Position numbers and translations under genes: made by a program. A stretch of 64,000 nucleotides of DNA, taken from the NCBI RefSeq assembly GCF_007860015.1, contig NZ_SJPS01000001.1, forward strand, positions 1,364,001-1,428,000, given 5' to 3'. The notes below the pieces were generated by a model. It was not told where the DNA came from. It made no database searches and saw only the letters and a list, made by a program, of their open reading frames with translations. Numbering within the stretch: position 1 is the stretch's first letter; each line of letters opens with the position of its first letter. Shown piece after piece: positions 1 to 8,123 of the stretch. This DNA is from Bythopirellula polymerisocia. Lineage in GTDB: Bacteria; Planctomycetota; Planctomycetia; Pirellulales; Lacipirellulaceae.

Positions 1-1086
1 GAGCGATTCGACTTCAAGTTTGAAATCGTTTTTTAGCATGCGCTGAATTTCTGATTGCCAACGGCGTTTTTTCTCGAACCAAGGGTACTTGGCGATCTGC
101 TTGGCCCGTTTGCGATCGTTCTCGTTGAGTGAGATTTTCACGCTATCGGAAAGCTGACAGCGGTCGAAATCAATGCTTCTCAGGCCGAGATACTTGGCAT
201 CTGGGATGGCCATGCGTTGGGATTCGAAGGCCAGATTGATCGAGCCTTGCTTGATGACGCTGTAGATGTAATAACCCCAGGGATCGTTGTCGAGTACGCA
301 ATAGATGGGGAGCTTGAGTTCATTGTGCAAGCGGTGGAGCATCCGGCGCACACCGCGCGGAGGTTGACCACTGCCGTGGGTGAGGATGCAATTGTGTTTT
401 TCCCAAAATTTATCCTCGTTGAACCGTTGCCATACGGTTCCTTTTTCGACATGGAGGATAAATTTAGCACCGCACTTTTTAGGGTCAAGTTCGATCACTT
501 CAGGTTCGACGATCGAGGGAATTGCGTAGCCGCCCGATCCCATACGGGCGCAGTCGATGGTGTCTCCCTTGTCAGTGAGGACGATGTTGCCGACCATGGC
601 CCCGCGGTTCTCGGCATAGAGATGCAGTTCCTCGCGGATGGAATTTAGCAGAACCTCGACGTCCTCGATGATTGTGTCGCACTCGTTCTGGTCGTCGAAC
701 GTGTTTTCCTTGGCCCCTTCGATAGTGTGTTTGAGCATATAGAACAGACCTCGAAGGCTAGTAGACTTGCCCTGGTCGAGGAGTCGCTTGCAGCCACTAG
801 CCACCAGCATGGTCCGCATGTAGGCCTTGGCTTGCGAGAGGTCAAACAACTGGCGACGGTTCTTGCTATTGCCCATTTCCAGGATCCCCTTGCGAGGACT
901 GAAACGGACATTCGACAACGTGCGCGAAGGGATGTCGACGTAGGGGTCCTTACGGGTCTTGGCAGCGCTCACCACCCGATCGGCCAGGTCAGTGATGCTC
1001 GATAGGGTTTTCTTGTCGCGCGGCGTGAGTTTCACGGCGGCGTGACGGGTGACGGGCGTTTTTTTAATGGGGCGTTTCTTGGCCAT
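1..1086 (-). CDS. top6A: DNA topoisomerase VI subunit A (3' end cut by window edge)
   Basis: This is the DNA-cleaving subunit of a type IIB topoisomerase, related to Spo11. It works as an A2B2 complex with the ATPase subunit encoded just upstream. The minus strand is open from the ATG at 1086 to base 1 (362 codons), so only a few C-terminal residues are missing if it has the usual ~365-residue length. The winged-helix motif RGLFYMLKHT carries the catalytic tyrosine near residue 116. The Toprim part shows HVEKGTVWQRF (metal-binding Glu) and LDNDPWGYYIY (the DxD pair). The N-terminus is short and rich in Lys and Arg. The gene lies 67 bp after top6B on the same strand and is probably in the same operon. 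The identification is firm; Topo VI is mainly archaeal and plant, with scattered bacterial occurrences. Confidence 0.93.
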   Translation of the reverse strand, partial: MAKKRPIKKTPVTRHAAVKLTPRDKKTLSSITDLADRVVSAAKTRKDPYVDIPSRTLSNVRFSPRKGILEMGNSKNRRQLFDLSQAKAYMRTMLVASGCKRLLDQGKSTSLRGLFYMLKHTIEGAKENTFDDQNECDTIIEDVEVLLNSIREELHLYAENRGAMVGNIVLTDKGDTIDCARMGSGGYAIPSIVEPEVIELDPKKCGAKFILHVEKGTVWQRFNEDKFWEKHNCILTHGSGQPPRGVRRMLHRLHNELKLPIYCVLDNDPWGYYIYSVIKQGSINLAFESQRMAIPDAKYLGLRSIDFDRCQLSDSVKISLNENDRKRAKQIAKYPWFEKKRRWQSEIQRMLKNDFKLEVESL

Positions 1087-1153
1087 GGTAGAATTGCGGC
1101 ATCTGAACGATGACGGCTAAGTGACGTGCGGTGTTAGGGCAATGGCAGATGAG

Positions 1154-3304
1154 TTACTCTTCGTAAGCCTCTTCGGGTTCCTCTTCGATCTCGACGCGGT
1201 TGATCGCAGCTTCATGTTGGGTGGGATCGACGATCAACACATTCTCGCCCAGGTCGAGTTGCGTGGGGTCTTCCTGGATCTTCTTGCCGCGCTCGTCGAG
1301 CTTCATGTCGGCGTCAGCGGTGCGGCGTTTGGCAACGCTTAGGAGTTGCTCGTATAGTTCGGGTTGTTTGACGCCGTTGATCTCGCTCACCGCGGTCGAG
1401 ACTTCTTTCAGATACCGCAGAAAGATTTCGCGGCGGTCAGATTGCTGCTTGACCCGCAGACGCCGACGGAGAAACATTCCCAGCTTACGACCCACGGCTT
1501 GCAGTCCCAGGCGGATCTCTTTTTGAATCTCGGGGTAGTTGGCGATCGCTTCTTTCGACTCGCTGGTGAAGGGGACCCACACGCTGGCGATATGAACCAT
1601 CAGACTCACGGGACCCTTTGGCAAGCCACCGCGGGACTGGCTTAGCCCGTAGCTACGCCAGTTGGTATTCAAGATGGTTTGCGTGATTGCACACGCCGAT
1701 TGTTGGAATTGCAACGGCACCCGGTTGGCGTAGCGGAGCACTTCCATCGATTGGCCTTCGGCGATATTAACGTTTTTCATTGCCGTGAACAGGGCCTCGA
1801 TTTCCTTCGGCTTAAGCTTGCTCGGAGTCTGGCGGGTGCCGATGCTGGCAGTCTTGATGATCTTGTCGGCCCCCTCGCCGCCGAGTCCGTTGAATGTGTG
1901 AACCAGGAATTGTCGCACGGTGCGGGCGTCGGTCTCTTCGAGCAGGTCTAGAAGCAGGTCCTTACTGATGTTTTGTGTAGGAGCTGAGCCGCCGTAGGTA
2001 AGGCCGACTTCGATCTGAAAAGGGTTACCGCGGTAGACTGCGGGGGGGCGAGTAGCCGCAGCGTAGAATTCACCAGGTACAACTTTGTGCATCCCCTTGA
2101 GGATGAGATCCTCGCCGATCGGGCAGATGCAATCGGTCGCCGGGGGGGAAATCTTAGTTTTCTGGATCGCATGGAACAGAAGTTCTGCCTCTTTGCGGCC
2201 CACTTTGTGAGTGTTTGTGCGAGTACCCACTCCGGCGGTTTGGCAGATACGACGGGCAAGCGGCGAAGTCACACGAGAAAATCGCGAAGTAAGAAACTCC
2301 GAGAGCGTCGAGCCCTGAGTTTCTTCTAGCATCGCGGCCAAACGACCCAACTCCACACCATAGGGGTGCGGCTTGATTTCCTTCGGCTCGGGGGGAAGCA
2401 CTTTGGTGGAACGCTCGTAGGTGTAGACGAAATCGTCGGGGTCTTCGTAATTAAGAGTGATGTGCGGATTGGCGATGGCCGTCTGCTCGAGATATTCGCC
2501 GACACTGCCCCGACCACGGACAAACTTGGCCTCCAGCTCAATTGTGACACGGGTGCCGTGCGGCTGTTCGACCCACTCAATGCCATGCTTTTCAATGTAC
2601 GCCTTCCCGCTTTCCCCGGGGGGAATATCGACCCCTTCTCCTTTGCCGTTAAGAATACGAGGTTCGTTTTTCTTAGTGTCAATTTGGATCTCGTAGTAGT
2701 GGGCAGGTTTCCTGGCTCCGACTTTCGAGATAATTTTCACCGGTTTGCCGGTGGTCTGCACGCCGTACATGCCGGCGGCGCTGATGCCGATCCCCTGCTG
2801 CCCGCGACTTTGACGGAGGCGGTGGAATTTGGAACCATAGAGTAATTTGCCGAAGATCAGTGGGATCTGTTTCTTGAGGATCCCGGGGCCATTATCCTGG
2901 ATGCCGACCTTGTAGCGGTCGTTGGCAGTCTGCTGGATGTGGACCCAGATCTCGGGCAGGATGCCGGCTTCTTCGCAGGCGTCGAGCGAGTTGTCTACGG
3001 CTTCCTTGACAGTAGTGAGTAAGGCCTTGCGGGGGTTGTCGAACCCCAAAAGGTGTCGGTTCTTCGCGAAAAACTCGCTGACAGAGATGTCCCGCTGAGT
3101 GGCAGCCATCGCTTTCGCGGTACTGCGACGCTTGGGGGCCACTCCGTTACTCGCGGCTGGAGAATGCTGCATCTCAGCATCGGCTGATGCCGACGGAGTC
3201 TTTTTTCGGACTTTTTTCTTGACCTTCTTTTTCTTAACCGAGCGCGTAGCCGGTTTTGCCGCACGCACTTTCTTCTTTACGGTTTTCTTTTTCGCCGTTG
3301 CCAA
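1154..3304 (-). CDS. top6B: DNA topoisomerase VI subunit B (GHKL ATPase)
   Basis: This ATPase subunit closes as a gate around DNA and drives cleavage and strand passage by subunit A. In order, the protein has a basic Lys-rich extension (about 45 residues), the Bergerat fold with [14 protein letters not shown] (N box), DNGPGI (G1 box) and [15 protein letters not shown] (G2 box), an H2TH-like middle and a transducer domain with [13 protein letters not shown] holding the expected switch lysine. The C-terminus is an acidic tail rich in Glu. The frame stays open to a TTG at 3325. I prefer the TTG at 3304 because GGGAG lies 8 nt upstream of it, which gives about 716 residues. The basic N-terminal extension is longer than in archaeal proteins and may be an added DNA-binding tail (inference). 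Confidence 0.94.
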   Translation of the reverse strand: MATAKKKTVKKKVRAAKPATRSVKKKKVKKKVRKKTPSASADAEMQHSPAASNGVAPKRRSTAKAMAATQRDISVSEFFAKNRHLLGFDNPRKALLTTVKEAVDNSLDACEEAGILPEIWVHIQQTANDRYKVGIQDNGPGILKKQIPLIFGKLLYGSKFHRLRQSRGQQGIGISAAGMYGVQTTGKPVKIISKVGARKPAHYYEIQIDTKKNEPRILNGKGEGVDIPPGESGKAYIEKHGIEWVEQPHGTRVTIELEAKFVRGRGSVGEYLEQTAIANPHITLNYEDPDDFVYTYERSTKVLPPEPKEIKPHPYGVELGRLAAMLEETQGSTLSEFLTSRFSRVTSPLARRICQTAGVGTRTNTHKVGRKEAELLFHAIQKTKISPPATDCICPIGEDLILKGMHKVVPGEFYAAATRPPAVYRGNPFQIEVGLTYGGSAPTQNISKDLLLDLLEETDARTVRQFLVHTFNGLGGEGADKIIKTASIGTRQTPSKLKPKEIEALFTAMKNVNIAEGQSMEVLRYANRVPLQFQQSACAITQTILNTNWRSYGLSQSRGGLPKGPVSLMVHIASVWVPFTSESKEAIANYPEIQKEIRLGLQAVGRKLGMFLRRRLRVKQQSDRREIFLRYLKEVSTAVSEINGVKQPELYEQLLSVAKRRTADADMKLDERGKKIQEDPTQLDLGENVLIVDPTQHEAAINRVEIEEEPEEAYEE

Positions 3305-3325
3305 AGCGACATCTCCCACGATCAA

Positions 3326-3740
3326 AGATTCCCGGAGGCAAGCGTGCCCCCAGCTGAGGTAAGGTGTTAAAATCTGCGGGTTTTGGGGATTATAGCGATA
3401 ATATGCGCCTCGACCCAGGGCAGGTCCTACCTCATTTTGTGATTCATTAGATTTGCCCCTACTTGCGGCAGATAAATTCTCATCGTTAAGACCCGAACTG
3501 GCCGAAACATTTGCTAGGACGACTTGTTCCCATGGTCCCCAGATCGTGAGTGAGCCGTCCCCACCCCAACGGTCCCGTCATCGGTCGGCAAAGACCACCA
3601 ACCTCGACGGGGCTCCCCAGAACCCCATCAGACTCTCGCCGGAAGCCCATTAGTCGATTCCCGGAACCCCCCCAGAGGAACCGCGAAACTGCCCCAAGTT
3701 TTCTGTGCTTGAGCCTGTGATCGCAGGGAGGCGATTCATC
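3326..3740. other. divergent intergenic region, top6BA / secreted protein pair
   Basis: About 415 bases separate the minus-strand top6 operon from the plus-strand secreted-protein genes, so promoters for both directions should lie here. I see no convincing -35/-10 pair. A 66-codon plus-strand frame at 3453-3653 has no ribosome-binding site and an implausible composition, so I do not call it. The only clear signal is GGAGG at 3727-3731, ahead of the ATG at 3741. Confidence 0.4.
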
Positions 3741-4130
3741 ATGGCTACTCGTATCATTGCCGTCGGCACCTTGGTGTGTCTTGTCGGTGTGCTGTTTGAA
3801 AGTGCCACTGCCTCGGCAGAAGTCGAAGGCCGATTCAAGAGGCACATCAGTTACCAGGATAAGAACGACCTGTTCTATAACTTCTACGAAGGTCCTCAGC
3901 CCAGCGGCACGGCTGCACAGATGTATGTGTCACCGCTGCCGGTTCCGGCACATGTAGGACACACCTACACGACCTATCAGCCACTGATGCCGCACGAAAT
4001 GATGTATCATCACAGCCGATCACACTATGCCCACACCCCAGGTGCAGGTTGGTCGCGGGCGAAAATTCGCTACCACTCGTTTGGGTTGCGCATTCAAGAC
4101 ATCTGCCACACTTGGAGCAACAAGTATTGA
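3741..4130 (+). CDS. small secreted His/Tyr-rich protein, unknown function
   Basis: This encodes a 129-residue protein with an N-terminal signal peptide: a hydrophobic stretch IIAVGTLVCLVGVLF followed by SATASA, a likely signal peptidase site. The mature part is rich in His, Tyr, Pro and Met (for example MMYHHSRSHYAHT) and has two Cys-poor halves with no catalytic motif that I recognise. I chose the ATG at 3741 over an upstream in-frame start at 3705 because GGAGG sits 9-10 nt before it and the signal peptide starts there. A second secreted protein of similar size and composition follows 61 bp downstream, so the two probably form a transcription unit. Function unknown; a cell-envelope role is a guess from the export signal. 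Confidence 0.72.
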   Translation: MATRIIAVGTLVCLVGVLFESATASAEVEGRFKRHISYQDKNDLFYNFYEGPQPSGTAAQMYVSPLPVPAHVGHTYTTYQPLMPHEMMYHHSRSHYAHTPGAGWSRAKIRYHSFGLRIQDICHTWSNKY

Positions 4131-4191
4131 AACTTGTTCGCTTACATCTTGGCATTACGAATCATTACATTCAGTCACGAGGATCAGAAGC

Positions 4192-4569
4192 GTGTCACAA
4201 AATACTCTCTTTAAGTATGCTTTAGTACTGTTGTTGTCTTCAGTGCTGGCTCCGACGGCCCAGGCTGAGGCGCCCTATCTGAAACCACTTCGTAGGGCTG
4301 AGCAGACCAACTGGCATGCCAACTATGCTCACTCGGCGTATGGCTATCCGGTGGCCATGGTCGTTCCCCCGACGGCCCAGTTGCAAACCAACTGGAGCTG
4401 GGGTGCCCCGAGCATGAGCATCTCACGAATTGACCACCAATTTGGCCGCAACTACCCAGGTCCAGGCCCCTTCGGAGCAGGCTTCCGAAACACCCCAGTT
4501 TGGCCCAGTAGCACGCACCAATTTGGCGTGTATCACGTGCGAGCCCCCTGGTATCCAACTCAGCGCTGA
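4192..4569 (+). CDS. small secreted protein, unknown function (second of a pair)
   Basis: This encodes a 125-residue secreted protein. The GTG at 4192 has GAGGA about 8 nt upstream and is followed directly by a good signal peptide (Lys, then YALVLLLSSVLAPTAQA, with cleavage after AQA). The in-frame ATG at 4027 would place the signal peptide in the middle of the protein, so I reject it. The mature part is rich in Trp, Tyr, Pro, Gly and Asn (for example NYPGPGPFGAGF) and resembles the product at 3741-4130 in size and composition, although no long alignment is visible. The pair may be diverged paralogues (inference). No known domain recognised. Confidence 0.7.
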   Translation: MSQNTLFKYALVLLLSSVLAPTAQAEAPYLKPLRRAEQTNWHANYAHSAYGYPVAMVVPPTAQLQTNWSWGAPSMSISRIDHQFGRNYPGPGPFGAGFRNTPVWPSSTHQFGVYHVRAPWYPTQR

Positions 4570-4677
4570 GCGTCCGTCGACATCGAGGCGATCTCGGTTT
4601 CAGGGACCTGTTATTGTGAGAGCAAATCGGGCAGAATAACGACTTGTTCGCTGTTTTCTGGCCGATTTGTACTCGCA

Positions 4678-5280
4678 TTGGATATTTCCCTTTTGAAACT
4701 CGAAGTCATTCATTATCCGCATCCCACACTGCGGCACGTCTCGAAACCGCTCAAGAAAGTTGACCGCGAGCTGCGCGAGCTGATAGCCGAGATGTTTGAA
4801 CTGATGTACAAACATGAAGGGGTTGGGCTGGCCGCCAATCAGGTCGATCTTCCTTATCGCCTGTTTATCGCTAATCCCACGGGCGACCCAAAAGAGACCA
4901 ACTCTGAGCACGTCTTCATCAATCCCGTGCTCCGCGGCGGGAAAGGTCAAGAAGAAGGCGAAGAGGGATGCTTGAGCATTCCCGACGTGAAGGGGAATGT
5001 GGTCCGCAAGGAGCGGATCACCGTCGAGGCCTACAATCTAGCGGGTGAACAATTCAATGGAGAACTCGACGGGCTGTTCGCACGAATCGCCCAGCATGAG
5101 GTCGATCACCTCGATGGAGTGCTGTTTATCGATCGCCTCTCACCGGCTCAAAAAGTGGATATCAGTGGCGAGATCGAAGAATTCGAGATCGACTTTCAAA
5201 GTAAGCGCGATCACGGCGAGATGCCTAGCGACGAACATATCGCGGCGCGGCTGGCAGAACTCGAACGCTTGCGGGCATAG
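4678..5280 (+). CDS. def: peptide deformylase
   Basis: Removes the formyl group from the N-terminal methionine of new proteins, in the cytosol. All three family motifs are present: GVGLAANQV (motif 1), EGCLSIP with the metal-binding Cys (motif 2) and QHEVDHLDG, the HEXXH motif (motif 3). The length (about 200 residues) is usual, with a charged C-terminal tail. No ATG start is available: the frame begins at a TTG at 4678, and a TTG at 4693 (LKLEVIHYPHP...) is an alternative. Neither has a good Shine-Dalgarno sequence. Met-tRNA formyltransferase follows 125 bp downstream, the classic def-fmt pairing of the enzymes that add and remove the formyl group. Confidence 0.95.
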   Translation: MDISLLKLEVIHYPHPTLRHVSKPLKKVDRELRELIAEMFELMYKHEGVGLAANQVDLPYRLFIANPTGDPKETNSEHVFINPVLRGGKGQEEGEEGCLSIPDVKGNVVRKERITVEAYNLAGEQFNGELDGLFARIAQHEVDHLDGVLFIDRLSPAQKVDISGEIEEFEIDFQSKRDHGEMPSDEHIAARLAELERLRA

Positions 5281-5286
5281 AAAAAT

Positions 5287-5398
5287 CAATGAGAGGAATG
5301 CAGGAATTTAAGGAAAGGGGGAATCGAAGAAGGTACTAATTTTTCCCCCCATTTCTTATTTCCTCCTGTTCCTTAAATTCCCCCATTTCTTTAGCGGA
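5287..5398. repeat. purine/pyrimidine inverted repeat between def and fmt
   Basis: The whole def-fmt spacer is made of purine-rich GGAA-containing units on the left (spaced 8-9 nt) and pyrimidine-rich TTC-containing units on the right. GGAATTTAAGGAA (5303-5315) is the exact reverse complement of TTCCTTAAATTCC (5369-5381), and GGGGGAA (5317-5323) pairs with TTCCCCC (5343-5349). It could fold into one large hairpin. It resembles the other periodic spacer arrays in this window, but its period is looser. Confidence 0.6.
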
Positions 5399-5405
5399 GC
5401 TTTTC

Positions 5406-6338
5406 ATGCGGATCCTTATGTTGGGAACGGGCCCGTTTGCTGTCCCTTCGCTGCGGGCACTTCACGCCTCGAAGCATGAAGTGCTGCTGGCGGTGAGTCG
5501 GCCACCACGGGGACGTAAACCACTTCCGGCCCCAGTACAGTTGGCTGCAGAATCGCTGGGAATTCCTGATTGGCAACCGGAGACAGTCAATTCGGATGAG
5601 TCCCGTCAGAAGTTCGTCGAATTGCAGCCAGATCTCTTGGTGGTCTGCGACTACGGTGAAATCCTCAAGTCGGAGACCCTCGCCGTAGCTCGGCTAGGGG
5701 GAATCAATCTGCACGGCTCTTTGCTTCCAGAATATCGGGGGGCAGCTCCCGTCCAATGGGCCGTGCTCAACGGTGACAGCGAGACGGGAAATACTGTAAT
5801 TCGGATGACCCCAGGGCTTGATGCTGGGCCTGCAGTTGGAGTAGACCGCGTGGCAATTGATCCCGACGAGACGGCAGGAGAATTGGAGTTTCGCCTGGCA
5901 GAACGTGGTGCTGATCTGGTCATGAAAGTCGTCGAACAATTGGCCACAGGCACAGAGATTGTCGTTGAACAAGACAAGAGCCAAGCCACCAAGGCTCCTC
6001 GACTTACCAAAGAACATGGGCAGATCGATTGGACTCGCTCCGCGTTGGAAATCAAGAACCAGGTCCGAGCCCTGCAGCCCTGGCCGCGGGCCTTTACGGA
6101 CTGGCAACGTAGCTCGGGCGGACCACTGCGACTGATCGTGCATCGAGTTGCCCTCTGTGGTGATTCTGCTTCCAATACAGCACCGGGGGTAGTCGTTGCG
6201 ACGGGAGGGGAACTGGTCATTGCCTCCGGCAAAGGGAACTTGAGTCTGTTGGAAATTCAGCCTACCGGGAAGCGTGCAATGCGAGTGGAAGAGTTCTTGC
6301 GGGGAAATTCGGTGCAAGTGGGAGACCGGTTTAGCTAG
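5406..6338 (+). CDS. fmt: methionyl-tRNA formyltransferase
   Basis: Formylates initiator Met-tRNA using 10-formyltetrahydrofolate. The N-terminal Rossmann-like domain begins MRILMLGTGPFAVPSL. The active-site region INLHGSLLPEYRGAAPVQWA contains the conserved Asn and His, and GLDAGP carries the catalytic Asp. The C-terminal tRNA-binding barrel follows from about residue 205. The length of 310 residues is typical. It lies directly downstream of def, which carries out the opposite reaction on the finished protein. Confidence 0.96.
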   Translation: MRILMLGTGPFAVPSLRALHASKHEVLLAVSRPPRGRKPLPAPVQLAAESLGIPDWQPETVNSDESRQKFVELQPDLLVVCDYGEILKSETLAVARLGGINLHGSLLPEYRGAAPVQWAVLNGDSETGNTVIRMTPGLDAGPAVGVDRVAIDPDETAGELEFRLAERGADLVMKVVEQLATGTEIVVEQDKSQATKAPRLTKEHGQIDWTRSALEIKNQVRALQPWPRAFTDWQRSSGGPLRLIVHRVALCGDSASNTAPGVVVATGGELVIASGKGNLSLLEIQPTGKRAMRVEEFLRGNSVQVGDRFS

Positions 6339-6434
6339 TTTCCTGCTATCAATCGCGATTTTCGCCTCGCACGTCCCCCAACATGCCGTGTATTATGGGG
6401 AGCTGTGGATTTCCCTCAATTTGGAGGAACTGGC

Positions 6435-6608
6435 ATGGATCGCTGGGACGTTCTGATACTGGCCGTCGCCGGATATGTGGCGGTGATGACACTCACTCGG
6501 CTGATGACCCGCCGGCGTAATGAACTCGTCGAACAGTCGCGTGAACAGATCGCATCACAGATGAAGAAGAAAAAGAAACAAAAGAAGTCGGATCGCAATG
6601 CTGCTTAG
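6435..6608 (+). CDS. 57-residue single-pass membrane protein with a Lys-rich tail
   Basis: A small protein starting at the ATG at 6435, which has GGAGG at 6423-6427 only 7 nt upstream; that site is why I reject the longer frame from 6405. Residues 5-22 (DVLILAVAGYVAVMTLTR) form one transmembrane helix. The rest is charged and ends in a very basic stretch (KKKKKQKK). The positive-inside rule suggests a cytoplasmic C-terminus. It sits between fmt and miaB, 33 bp before the miaB start, so it is probably cotranscribed with miaB. Function unknown; it could be a ribosome- or nucleic acid-associated membrane anchor, but this is only inferred from charge. Confidence 0.7.
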   Translation: MDRWDVLILAVAGYVAVMTLTRLMTRRRNELVEQSREQIASQMKKKKKQKKSDRNAA

Positions 6609-6641
6609 AAAATTTGAGTGCTTAGAGTTGATTGTAGAGTG

Positions 6642-8066
6642 ATGGTCAAGAAGCTTTATATCGAAACCGTTGGCTGCCAGATGAATGTGCTCGATAGCGA
6701 GCTCGTGGTGGCCAGTTTGCGCAAGCAAGGTTTTGAGCTAACAGACAATTCGCTTGATGCTGACACAATTCTGTTCAATACCTGTAGCGTACGACAGCAT
6801 GCCGAAGACAAGATTTACAGCGCCCTGGGACGGCTAAAGAATGCCAAACAGACCCATCCCCACAAGGTGATTGGGGTGCTAGGCTGCATGGCCCAGAAAG
6901 ACCAGCGGCTGATTTTCGAGCGGGCGCCGTATGTCGATCTGATTGTCGGGCCGGGTCAGTTGCATCAGGTTCCCGACTTGATCGCGGGGATTGAAGCGGG
7001 GAGTGGCCCCCGGATGGAAGTGAGCCTCGGCCGCAAGGATGGCAGTCGCCAACAGATCGAGCGAAGTCACGAGAGTTTTGATCCTCTGCGCGACGCGGCG
7101 ATGCGACCCACGCCCTATCAGGCGTATGTACGGATCATGATCGGCTGCGACAAGTTTTGCACCTACTGCATAGTGCCGAGTGTGCGTGGTCCTGAACAGA
7201 GTCGTCCGCCGTGTGAAATCCTTGCAGAGGCCCGGCAACTGGCTGACGAGGGTTGCAAGGAGATTATTCTCTTGGGACAAACTGTCAACAGCTACCGCTA
7301 CAAGCAAGGGGATAGCACTACTCGCATGAGTGATCTCTTGGTTTCACTAAGCGCGATCGATGGATTGGAGAGATTAAAATTCGTCACCAACTATCCCAAA
7401 GACATGACCGACGATTTACTTACCGCAGTTCGCGACCTTCCCAAGTGTGCGAAGTATCTGCATGTTCCGGCACAAAGTGGTTCGAATCCCGTGTTGGAAC
7501 GGATGAAGCGCGGATACACGATCGAAGACTACCGCGAGATGATGGAGCGAATTCGCCAGATCGTCCCAGATGTGGCTGTGACGAGCGATTTTATCGTCGG
7601 CTTTTGTGGAGAGACCGAGGAAGATTTCCAACTTACTTGCAATCTGGTCCACGAGCAGCGCTTCAAGAACAGTTTTATCTTCAAGTACAGCGAACGGCCC
7701 GGCACCAGGGGGGCTGATTTGTACCCAGACGATGTGCCCGAGGAAGTCAAGAAACGTCGCAATAATGAGCTCCTCGCGATGCAGAACATCATCAGCGAAG
7801 TGGATAATCAGCCTTTTATTGGCCGGCAGGTGAACGTACTCATCGAGGGGCCGAGCAAGGCGAGCGAAAGGCAAGGAACAGCTGACTCGGAACAATTGCA
7901 GCTGACAGGTCGGACGATGTGCGACCGGATCGTGGTCTTCGACGGCAATCGTCGGCAGATCGGCCAGACGCTTCCAATCACTGTTTATGATGCCAATGCA
8001 CATACGCTTTTTGGCGCGGTGGTCACGCAGCATGTGGGACCGGAATTGTTTTCTTTAGGCGCTTAG
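6642..8066 (+). CDS. miaB: tRNA-2-methylthio-N6-dimethylallyladenosine synthase MiaB
   Basis: A radical-SAM enzyme that adds a methylthio group to i6A37 of tRNAs. The N-terminal UPF0004 domain has three cluster-binding cysteines (VGCQMN, NTCSVR, LGCMAQK). The radical-SAM core shows the CxxxCxxC motif as CDKFCTYC at about residue 170. A C-terminal TRAM-like domain follows (NVLIEGPSK...GRTMCDR). The product is about 474 residues, the usual MiaB length. I chose the ATG at 6642 (MVKKLYIETVGCQMN) rather than the in-frame start at 6618, because family members begin just before the first Cys motif. MtaB or RimO are alternatives, but the spacing of the first cysteines and the DNQPFIGR region fit MiaB. 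Confidence 0.93.
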   Translation: MVKKLYIETVGCQMNVLDSELVVASLRKQGFELTDNSLDADTILFNTCSVRQHAEDKIYSALGRLKNAKQTHPHKVIGVLGCMAQKDQRLIFERAPYVDLIVGPGQLHQVPDLIAGIEAGSGPRMEVSLGRKDGSRQQIERSHESFDPLRDAAMRPTPYQAYVRIMIGCDKFCTYCIVPSVRGPEQSRPPCEILAEARQLADEGCKEIILLGQTVNSYRYKQGDSTTRMSDLLVSLSAIDGLERLKFVTNYPKDMTDDLLTAVRDLPKCAKYLHVPAQSGSNPVLERMKRGYTIEDYREMMERIRQIVPDVAVTSDFIVGFCGETEEDFQLTCNLVHEQRFKNSFIFKYSERPGTRGADLYPDDVPEEVKKRRNNELLAMQNIISEVDNQPFIGRQVNVLIEGPSKASERQGTADSEQLQLTGRTMCDRIVVFDGNRRQIGQTLPITVYDANAHTLFGAVVTQHVGPELFSLGA

Positions 8067-8123
8067 GCGGGTGCCGTTGATATATGGCTGTAAGGGAGTG
8101 AGAATGGAGTCGGCATCGAATAG

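Noticed and set aside
3453..3653. 66-codon plus-strand frame upstream of the secreted-protein pair
   Set aside because: No ribosome-binding site and an Arg/Pro/Ser-rich composition typical of non-coding GC-rich sequence.
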